This document shows positions 1-5,063 of a stretch of DNA of 6,930 nt, piece by piece. The notes under the pieces are model-generated. The model was not told where the DNA came from. It did no database searches and saw only the letters and a program-made list of their open reading frames with translations. Each line of letters starts with the position of its first letter. The first letter of the stretch is position 1. The stretch is from NCBI GenBank assembly GCA_965365655.1, contig CBDUCN010000282.1:1-6930 (forward strand), given 5' to 3'. This DNA is from JBFHNV01 sp965365655 (GTDB lineage: Bacteria > Pseudomonadota > Gammaproteobacteria > HK1). The position numbers were made by a program, and so were the translations under genes.

Positions 1-42
1 CCCGGCCGTGCCTGCGCCCGCCGTCCGCAACCGGTGACTGTC

Positions 43-183
43 GTGACGCTCACCCGTGACGAATTGCGACGCTTCTACGATCGATTCGGTTCGAAGCAGG
101 ATGCGCAGGGCTTCTACGAGGACCGCGCGCTCGCGGCAGGCCTCAGACCGCTCGCAGCAGGCCGTCCACAAGCCATCGCTTGA
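43..183 (+). pseudogene. 5' remnant of a class I SAM-dependent methyltransferase (probable)
   Basis: A GTG at 43, preceded by GGTGA at 33-37 with a 5-nt gap, opens a 46-codon frame. Its first ~30 residues include TRDELRRFYDRFG, then KQDAQGFYED and RAL. From memory this is a characteristic N-terminus of bacterial class I SAM-dependent methyltransferases, which normally continue for about 200 residues with the GxGxG SAM-binding loop. Here the likeness stops near L30 (about position 132). The remaining 16 codons are mostly antisense to the 3' end of bufC, and the frame stops at 181-183. No continuation exists in any + frame because bufC occupies the DNA. The same frame is also open leftwards to the window edge, and an in-frame GTG at 34 is an alternative start. 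I read this as a gene truncated by a deletion or rearrangement. A chance short ORF or an assembly join cannot be excluded. Confidence 0.45.
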
Positions 184-919
184 GCAGGGTGGCGGCGCGC
201 ATGGGCGCGCGCGACTCGCCACCGGTCTCGCACAGGGCCTCGCACAGCTCGGCGAAGCTTCCGCCGGCGTCGCAGACGTCCAGGGCCCGCGCCTCGTCGG
301 CCGCGAGGGACCGCCAGGCGAGGGTGATGTCCTTGCGCCAGAGCAGCCACTCGACGCCCGCCGCCGTGTGCTCGGGCTCCGGCAACGGCCGGTCCTCGAG
401 GATGGCCCGGTACAGGACCGGCACGTTCCACGCGAGGGACACCCGCGCCGAGGCACGCACGCGCCGTGGCCGCATCGCGCCCCAGTCCTCCGGCGCGATG
501 CGCGCGACGGCCTCGACCGCGAGCACCGCGTCGTCCACCGCGTCGAGCAGCTCGCTCTTGCACCACTCGAAGCGGGCCATCTCGCCGAGCAGCGGCCGCT
601 CGCGCCAGGGCGCGGCGCCGGACAGGAACCCGGGCAGCGCACGTCCGTACCAGCGGATCGAGGGGTGCGCGGACGGGTGGGACGCGCCGTACTCACGGGC
701 AAGCGCTTCGAACGCGTCGCCGCCGAGCAGGGCATGCACCCCTGGAAACTCGATCGCCAGCACCTCGTGGAAGCGCAGCCGCATGCCGTCGGCGTAGATG
801 GCCATCCGCTCGGCCGGGCCGGCGTTGGCGTCACCGAGCACACCGGGCGGCGGTGCGGCGCCGGGCACACCGGCGACGTGCCGCGAAAAGGCGCGCTGCA
901 GCTCGGCGAGGGTGCTCAC
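143..919 (-). CDS. bufC: BufC-like DUF2063 protein, putative partner of the DUF692 enzyme
   Basis: The 258-residue product matches the DUF2063 (HvfC/BufC) family in length and pattern. It has an N-terminal LAELQRAFSRHV helix, then AERMAIYADGMRLRFHEVL (about 36-54), FPGVHALLGGDAFEALAREY (58-77), a PS motif (87-88) and GRALPGFL (92-99), followed by a more variable C-terminal domain ending LLKRWLVDGLL. In methanobactin, HvfA and bufferin systems such proteins form a complex with the MNIO enzyme and help it bind the precursor leader; the role here is inferred from that. The GTG start lies in a GTGA overlap with the bufB stop, indicating translational coupling. No signal peptide is seen, consistent with action in the cytoplasm. 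It is the last gene of the operon, and its 3' end overlaps the methyltransferase remnant tail to tail by 41 bp. The C-terminus appears complete. Confidence 0.86.
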   Translation of the reverse strand: MSTLAELQRAFSRHVAGVPGAAPPPGVLGDANAGPAERMAIYADGMRLRFHEVLAIEFPGVHALLGGDAFEALAREYGASHPSAHPSIRWYGRALPGFLSGAAPWRERPLLGEMARFEWCKSELLDAVDDAVLAVEAVARIAPEDWGAMRPRRVRASARVSLAWNVPVLYRAILEDRPLPEPEHTAAGVEWLLWRKDITLAWRSLAADEARALDVCDAGGSFAELCEALCETGGESRAPMRAATLLKRWLVDGLLRAV

Positions 920-1752
920 GCCGCCTCCAGGGTGCGGGCTGCCAGGCGCCGTGCCATGTCGAGCTCGGCGATCAGATCGGCGAGCGGCGGGATGTCGTCG
1001 TCACGCTCGATCATCGTGGACACCGGTCCGAGGCGGCGCACCGCCTCGGAATACAGCGCCCACACCGGGTCCGGTACCGGCTGGTCGTGGGTGTCGACGA
1101 GCATCCGTCCGTTGCGGCTGTGGCCGGCGAGATGGATCTGCCAGACCCGATCCGCCGGCACGCCGGCGAGGAAGGCGTGCGGGTCGTAGCCGTGGTTGTG
1201 GGCGCTGACGTGGACGTTGTTGACGTCGAGCAGGAGCAGGCAATCGGCCTCCTCGGCCAGCGCCGAGAGGAACGCCCACTCGCTCATGCACGAGTCGGCG
1301 TAGGCCACGTAGCTCGAGACGTTCTCGAGCAGGATGCGGCGGCCCAGCACGTCCTGCACCTGGCGCACCCGCGCGGCGACGTGGGCCAGGGCCTCCTCGG
1401 TGTAGGGCAGCGGCAGCAGGTCGTGCAGGTTGCGCCCGTCGACGCCGGTCCAGCACAGGTGATCGGAGATCCAGCGTGGCTCGATGCGCCGCGCGAGCGC
1501 GGCCAGGGACGCGAGATAGTCCCGGTCCAGCGGATCGGTGCCGCCGATGGACAGCGAGACGCCGTGCATCACCAGCGGATAGTGCCGGGCGATGCGATCC
1601 AGGAAGTGCAGCGGCTTGCCGCCGGGCACCATGAAGTTCTCGCTGATGACCTCGAACCAGTCCACCGCCGGGCGCTCGTCGAGCACCGTCTGGTAGTGCT
1701 CGGGGCGAAGCCCGAGACCGAAGCCGAGATCGGGGCGGGGTGGCAGACTCAC
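916..1752 (-). CDS. bufB: BufB-like DUF692 multinuclear non-heme iron oxidase (MNIO)
   Basis: The 278-residue product is a full-length DUF692 TIM-barrel protein. Expected metal-binding motifs occur in order: WFEVISEN (E38), MHGVSLS (H63), SDHLCW (D97, H98), LENVSSY (E143), LLLDVNNVHVSAHNHG (D176, N179, H181), IHLAGHS (H207, H211), DTHD (D220, H222) and IERDDD (E249). Characterised members (MbnB, bufferin and HvfB enzymes) hold two or three irons and use oxygen to rebuild Cys side chains of a precursor peptide into heterocycles or thioamides that bind copper. BufA2 encoded upstream is the obvious substrate and bufC directly downstream the partner. The GTG start overlaps the kinase stop in GTGA and there is no intergenic space, so translation probably depends on that of the kinase gene. 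It is cytoplasmic. The exact chemistry cannot be predicted from sequence alone. Confidence 0.93.
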   Translation of the reverse strand: MSLPPRPDLGFGLGLRPEHYQTVLDERPAVDWFEVISENFMVPGGKPLHFLDRIARHYPLVMHGVSLSIGGTDPLDRDYLASLAALARRIEPRWISDHLCWTGVDGRNLHDLLPLPYTEEALAHVAARVRQVQDVLGRRILLENVSSYVAYADSCMSEWAFLSALAEEADCLLLLDVNNVHVSAHNHGYDPHAFLAGVPADRVWQIHLAGHSRNGRMLVDTHDQPVPDPVWALYSEAVRRLGPVSTMIERDDDIPPLADLIAELDMARRLAARTLEAA

Positions 1753-3224
1753 GTGACGTTCCGCGGCAGGTTGAAGGTGAAGGTGGTGCCCCGGGCGAGC
1801 TCGCTGTGGGCCTCGATCGCGCTGCCGTGCAGCTCGAGGATGCGCCGGGCGATGGCGAGCCCCAGGCCGGCGCCGTCTCCCCCGTCCTCGGCGCGTTCCT
1901 GGTGGGGCTGGTAGAAGCGATCGAAGATGTACGGCATGTGCTCCGGTGCGATGCCGCAGCCGGTGTCGCTCAGGCGCACGGCCACGCCGCCGTCGCTCTC
2001 GGAAAGCGACAGGGTCACCCGGCCGTCGCGCGGCGTGTGGCGCAGCGCGTTGCGGATCAGGTTCTCGAGCACGCGCTCGATCATCGCGATGTTGCCGTAG
2101 ACCAGCGGCAGCCCCGGCCGCGCATCCACTTCGAGCCGGATCCCGGCCTCCCGGGACTGCAGCGCGAAGTCCTGCACCAGGTCGTGAGCGAGATCCTCGA
2201 GGGAAAAGGGCTCGCGCTCCGGCGGCTGATCGTTGGCGTCGAGGCAGGCGAGCTCGAACAGCTCGCCGATGAGGCCGTTCAGGCGGTGACCGTGGCGCGC
2301 GGCGATCTCCAGGTACTCCCGGCGCTCGGCCTCGTCCAGCGTGCCCTCCTTCATCAGCACCGTGTCCAGGTAGCCGAGCATGGAGGCGAGCGGGGTGCGC
2401 AGGTCATGGGACACGTTCGCGACCAGCTCCCGGCGCAGGCGATCGGCCTGCTCCAGGTCACCCATGCGCGAGGCGATGCGCTCGGCCATCTGGCGAAAGG
2501 TCCCGTTGAGTCGATCGATCTCGTCGCCGCCTGCGGGCACCGCCGGCGGCAAGGCTGCGGTGTCGATGCGCCCTTCGCGCTCGAACTGCGAGACCGCGGC
2601 CGACAGCCGGCGCAGCCGGCGGGTGAGCAGTCCGAACAGCACCAGGCCGGCCAGGGCGGCGAACAGGGCCGCGGCGAGAAGACCCGCCGCGCCGAGGCGC
2701 AGGATGTAGCTGCCGCGCAGCATCGAGGCGATGCTGTCATGACGCTCGCCGCCGGTGATGACGTAGAGATAGCCCTCGAGACGTCCGTCGCGGCGCACCG
2801 GCGCCGCGGAGAAGATCTTCGTGCCTTGCGGGTTGCGCGGATCGTCGCCGAAGACCGGCAGGTCCGCGCCGTCGATGAAGGCGCGCAGCGGCGCGACGTC
2901 CACGCGCTCCCGGCGCACCACCCCGGGCGCCGCGGAATAGGCGCGGATCTCGCCGCTCGGGTCGAGCAGGTACACCTCGACGTCGGGATTCACCACCATC
3001 AGCGACTCGAACAGGCGGTTCACCGAGGCCTGGGCGCCGGCGCTGTCGACGTGAAGATCGTTGTGATCGACGATGTAGCCGGCGATGTCGCGGTGCAGCT
3101 TCTGGCTGACCTCCTGCTGGAACATGTCCATGGAGGTGGCCATGATCAGCGCGAACAGGCATCCGACCAGCACGAACAGCCCGAGCAGGGCGAAGGCGAG
3201 TCGTGCGTACAGGGTGCGCGGCAT
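1749..3224 (-). CDS. Membrane sensor histidine kinase of the operon's two-component system
   Basis: This 491-residue kinase has a classic layout: TM1 (about 7-29), a periplasmic sensor (30-172), TM2 (about 176-198) and a HAMP linker (199-252). HisKA follows with SHDLRTP (H273 is the phosphorylated histidine), then the ATPase domain with N box ENLIRNALRHTP (N388, N392), G1 DTGCGI (420-425), F box FDRFYQ (434-439) and G2 GAGLGLAI (451-458). All catalytic boxes are intact. The periplasmic part has a PAS/Cache-like strand EVYLLDPSGEIRAYS (83-97) and few His or Met residues (M32, M34, H44, H54, H58, M76, H162, M168) and no Cys. A copper-sensing role is therefore possible but not evident, and the ligand is unknown. 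The ATG start is 5 nt after the regulator stop, with no clear ribosome-binding site of its own. Its stop overlaps the bufB start. Its presumed partner is the upstream regulator. Confidence 0.97.
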   Translation of the reverse strand: MPRTLYARLAFALLGLFVLVGCLFALIMATSMDMFQQEVSQKLHRDIAGYIVDHNDLHVDSAGAQASVNRLFESLMVVNPDVEVYLLDPSGEIRAYSAAPGVVRRERVDVAPLRAFIDGADLPVFGDDPRNPQGTKIFSAAPVRRDGRLEGYLYVITGGERHDSIASMLRGSYILRLGAAGLLAAALFAALAGLVLFGLLTRRLRRLSAAVSQFEREGRIDTAALPPAVPAGGDEIDRLNGTFRQMAERIASRMGDLEQADRLRRELVANVSHDLRTPLASMLGYLDTVLMKEGTLDEAERREYLEIAARHGHRLNGLIGELFELACLDANDQPPEREPFSLEDLAHDLVQDFALQSREAGIRLEVDARPGLPLVYGNIAMIERVLENLIRNALRHTPRDGRVTLSLSESDGGVAVRLSDTGCGIAPEHMPYIFDRFYQPHQERAEDGGDGAGLGLAIARRILELHGSAIEAHSELARGTTFTFNLPRNVT

Positions 3225-3229
3225 GATCG

Positions 3230-3988
3230 TCAGCCGGAGAACTTGTAGCCCACGCCGCGCACGGTGAGCACGAAGCGCGGATTGGCCGGGTCCGGCTCGA
3301 CCTTGGCGCGCAGGCGGTTGATGTGCGAGTTCACCGTGTGCTCGTAGCTGTCGTGCCCGGATCCCCAGACCTGGTCGAGGAGCTGGCTGCGGGTGAACAC
3401 CCGTCCCGGGTTGCTCGCGAAGTGATAGAGCAGGTCGAACTCCCGCGCGGTGAGCTCCACCTCGCGACCGAGGCAGTGCACGGTGCGGGTCGCGCGATCG
3501 ACGCGCAGGTCCTGGAACTCGATGACGTCCGGCGTCGCCGCGGCGGCTGAATCACCACGATTCGTCGCGCGTCGAAACAGCGCTCTCACCCGTGCCAGAA
3601 GCTCGGGGATGCTGAACGGCTTGACCAGGTAATCGTCGGCGCCGAGCTCGAGGCCGAGCACGCGGTCGAGCTCGGCAGACTTGGCGGTGAGCATCAGCAC
3701 CAGGGTCTCGCGGCCGGCGGCCCGCAGCCGGCGACAGACCTCCAGGCCGTCCATGTGCGGCAGCATGAGGTCGAGGATGATGAGATCGTGTCGTCCGGTC
3801 AGTGCACGAGAAAGACCCTCCACCCCGTCGAACGCCGTGTCCACGTGGCAGGGCAGATCGCTCAGATGCAGGGCGAGCAGCCGGGCGATGTCGCGGTCGT
3901 CCTCGACCACGAGCACCCGGCGCGGCGTGACCGACACGGGCGTCACGGCGCCCACACCGGTCGTGGATTGACGGGTCGCGAGCTGCAT
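3230..3988 (-). CDS. OmpR/PhoB-family response regulator
   Basis: The product has a receiver domain (about 24-138) and a winged-helix DNA-binding domain (about 155-251). Receiver residues are complete: acidic pocket E29-D30-D31, phospho-acceptor D73 in ILDLMLP, T101 and K123 (LVKPFS). The output domain shows the OmpR signature VFTRSQLLDQVWG, NSHINRLRAKVEP and LTVRGVGYKF. The partner kinase gene begins 5 nt after its stop. The start is uncertain. The ATG at 3988 gives a 23-residue extension ahead of the receiver and lies only 8 nt from a strong hairpin with no Shine-Dalgarno. In-frame GTG codons at 3955, 3946 and 3937 are alternatives that leave a usual-length receiver. I infer that it controls this operon through the 11-bp-spaced repeats upstream of bufA2, because proteins of this family bind such direct repeats as dimers. 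Confidence 0.96.
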   Translation of the reverse strand: MQLATRQSTTGVGAVTPVSVTPRRVLVVEDDRDIARLLALHLSDLPCHVDTAFDGVEGLSRALTGRHDLIILDLMLPHMDGLEVCRRLRAAGRETLVLMLTAKSAELDRVLGLELGADDYLVKPFSIPELLARVRALFRRATNRGDSAAAATPDVIEFQDLRVDRATRTVHCLGREVELTAREFDLLYHFASNPGRVFTRSQLLDQVWGSGHDSYEHTVNSHINRLRAKVEPDPANPRFVLTVRGVGYKFSG

Positions 3989-3996
3989 GGGTCCGG

Positions 3997-4032
3997 CGAC
4001 GCCGGGGCGGGCATCAGCCCGCCCCGGCGTCG
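3997..4032 (-). terminator. 16-bp perfect hairpin between bufA2 and the regulator: partial terminator or mRNA stabiliser
   Basis: Arms 3997-4012 and 4017-4032 are perfectly complementary across 16 bp, nearly all G-C, with a 4-nt loop at 4013-4016. The hairpin begins 11 nt after the bufA2 stop and ends 8 nt before the first possible start of the regulator. No T-run follows on either strand, so it is not a standard intrinsic terminator. It could act as an attenuator or as a barrier to 3' exonuclease that favours bufA2 over the downstream genes. The structure is directly visible; the function is inferred. Confidence 0.75.
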
Positions 4033-4043
4033 GGTCGGGGTCC

Positions 4044-4292
4044 TCAGCCGGCCTTGCCGCCGAGCTGCTCGCACACGTCCTTGGTGACGGACACGAAGCC
4101 CTGGCCCTTGCAGCTGTTCTGGCCCTTGCACGAGCTGTCGGCGGTCTTGCACGAGCTGCGGCCCTTGCAGGCGTTGACGCCCATGCAGTGGACCGTCTCC
4201 TCGGCGGCGCTGGCCCCGGCCGGCGCGAGCGCGAAGAAGGTGGCGGCGGCGGCGGCGAGCGCGAGGCTGGCGGTGGTCTTGGCAGTGCTCAT
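4044..4292 (-). CDS. bufA2: BufA2-type bufferin metallophore precursor peptide
   Basis: This 82-residue secreted peptide has a Sec-type signal: K5, a hydrophobic Ala-rich core (about 8-25), and GASAA before EET, so cleavage is likely near residues 29-30. The mature ~52 residues begin EETVHCMGVN and carry six Cys (36, 42, 48, 55, 61, 74). Four are followed by Lys in CKG or CKT units spaced 6-7 residues, and the peptide closes with CEQLGGK. From memory this CKGxxxC pattern is typical of BufA2 bufferins, ribosomally made peptides whose Cys are modified by a DUF692 enzyme to bind copper. The start at 4292 is preferred over the in-frame ATG at 4307 because AAGGAG lies 6 nt upstream of 4292, while 4307 lacks a ribosome site. 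It is the first gene of the operon, and its modification genes lie two genes downstream. The modification and the metal are inferred. Confidence 0.84.
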   Translation of the reverse strand: MSTAKTTASLALAAAAATFFALAPAGASAAEETVHCMGVNACKGRSSCKTADSSCKGQNSCKGQGFVSVTKDVCEQLGGKAG

Positions 4293-4298
4293 CGGAAT

Positions 4299-4304
4299 CT
4301 CCTT
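4299..4304 (-). promoter_or_regulatory. Ribosome-binding site that decides the bufA2 start
   Basis: On the minus strand AAGGAG (4304 down to 4299) stands 6 nt before the ATG at 4292-4290. This is the strongest Shine-Dalgarno in the operon. It lies inside the codons that would follow the upstream ATG at 4307, which argues that the longer reading is wrong. Confidence 0.85.
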
Positions 4305-4325
4305 CATTGACCCTGGGGTATGAGT

Positions 4326-4343
4326 CCGGATCGGCGGATCCGG
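4326..4343 (-). repeat. Inverted repeat in the presumed bufA2 leader
   Basis: Arms CCGGATC (4326-4332) and GATCCGG (4337-4343) are perfect 7-bp inverted repeats around a 4-nt centre. They lie about 35-50 nt upstream of the bufA2 start, within the leader expected from the promoter at 4389-4432. In RNA they would form a small stable hairpin, perhaps protecting the leader; as DNA they could be an operator. A short palindrome of this kind can arise by chance in GC-rich DNA. Confidence 0.4.
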
Positions 4344-4388
4344 TGCCCGTCTCGGTGGGTGCGGGTGTCGACCCGGACCCTGGGAAGC

Positions 4389-4432
4389 AGTCTATGAAGG
4401 TCATATCACGACAAGATCACGGCGGATTCACG
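4389..4432 (-). promoter_or_regulatory. Probable bufA2 operon promoter with OmpR/PhoB-type direct repeats
   Basis: Read on the minus strand, CGTGAA (4432-4427), CGTGAT (4421-4416) and CGTGAT (4410-4405) recur at exactly 11 bp. This is one helical turn, the spacing used by PhoB/OmpR-family dimers. Ten nt beyond the last repeat lies TAGACT (4394-4389), a 4/6 match to the -10 hexamer including its first TA and last T. No good -35 hexamer exists at the right distance, as expected when an activator bound over the -35 region replaces it. Transcription would start near 4382, giving a leader of about 90 nt to bufA2. The repeats and spacing are seen in the sequence; binding by the operon's own regulator is inferred. 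Confidence 0.6.
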
Positions 4433-5003
4433 CTCCCGAGACATTCCCGGACGACCGCACCGGCCGCCTGTACCGGCGCCACGGCGCTCCCGGTGCGGCC
4501 ACCCGCTCCTGTGCGACCCGCAGCGGCACGTCGAGGTTCCCGGCACACGACTCGGGCGCCGGGGCTGCGCGGTGCGTCATGTCCCATGCTTCCCGGTCCC
4601 GCTGCGCACCGCCAGATCCGGGGCCCGATGAGCGAGCGACCCGCCCGGACACCGCAGGGACGGGCGCCGCGTCAGGCGCCCCCCGGTCGAGCCGCTGCCC
4701 GAAGCCGGTGCGACCGCGGGGGGTATGCTGTGGACGAGGCGCACGAGGCCTGGCGCCGGGACGAGCGCGGTGCTCGCGAGCGGCCGCCGGCGGCGCGGCG
4801 CCGCCGCGCAGTGCGAAACCGTCGACGCCGACACTACACGGGTGACCGACATGCCCGCCTGTACATACCCGAGGTATCGAGGCCGGGTCGCGAAGGACTT
4901 GCGGCAACGCCGTGAGCGCGCGCTCCGGGGCCGCCGGAACACCGCGCCGACGATGACAGGCTGCCCATGCGCGTGGCCGGCGCGGTGGCGGATTGCGCGC
5001 GCG

Positions 5004-5015
5004 CCGGCATGCCGG
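5004..5015. repeat. Perfect 12-bp palindrome upstream of the vWA gene
   Basis: CCGGCATGCCGG is fully self-complementary and ends 48 bp before the ATG of the vWA gene. It could be an operator for that gene, but no second copy or promoter element supports this, and such palindromes are not rare in DNA of this composition. Confidence 0.25.
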
Positions 5016-5052
5016 TGACAGGGCCGTCGACGAGGCGAGCCGCGTGCCTCGC

Positions 5053-5058
5053 GAGGTG
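5053..5058 (+). promoter_or_regulatory. Ribosome-binding site of the vWA gene
   Basis: GAGGTG lies 5 nt before the ATG at 5064 and fixes that start. It sits within the 10-bp palindrome CCTCGCGAGG (5047-5056), which may partly mask it in RNA. Confidence 0.65.
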
Positions 5059-5063
5059 CCCGC

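Larger units (their letters stand above)
4433..5063. other. Gene-free intergenic stretch between the divergent bufA2 operon and vWA gene
   Basis: About 630 bp in which I see no convincing gene. Open frames cross it on both strands, but their products are Arg/Pro/Ala-rich with no recognisable motif, as expected of random GC-rich DNA. Local features are an ATACC-CGA-GGTAT inverted repeat (4865-4877), a GC-rich inverted repeat around 4789-4805, and a perfect 12-bp palindrome at 5004-5015. I could not identify a promoter for the vWA gene, nor remnants of the MoxR or DUF58 genes that often precede BatA-like proteins. Confidence 0.55.

Noticed and set aside
466..1914. Long plus-strand open frame across bufC and bufB
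   Set aside because: It has low-complexity Arg-rich composition and is antisense to two recognisable conserved genes.
1740..3248. 502-codon plus-strand open frame opposite the histidine kinase
   Set aside because: The minus strand encodes every histidine kinase motif in order, so this frame is an antisense shadow despite its length.
4290..4307. Upstream ATG giving an 87-residue BufA2
   Set aside because: No Shine-Dalgarno precedes 4307, while AAGGAG is ideally placed for the ATG at 4292, and the signal peptide reads normally from there.
4309..4384. Direct repeat GACCCTGGG at 4309-4317 and 4376-4384
   Set aside because: A 9-bp match 67 bp apart in GC-rich DNA is within chance expectation, and there is no sign of an inserted element between the copies.
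4394..4413. TTGTCG (4414-4409) as a conventional -35 box for the bufA2 promoter
   Set aside because: Only 14 nt separate it from the TAGACT -10 candidate, too short for a normal sigma-70 promoter. The 11-bp direct repeats explain the region better.
4789..4805. GC-rich inverted repeat resembling a terminator
   Set aside because: The arms nearly touch, with a 1-nt centre; there is no T-run and no gene ends nearby, so it is more likely a product of local GCC/GGC composition.
4307..4915. 202-codon plus-strand frame in the intergenic region
   Set aside because: The product is Arg/Pro/Ala-rich without motifs, and the frame runs antisense through the bufA2 leader and promoter region; no ribosome site supports its start.
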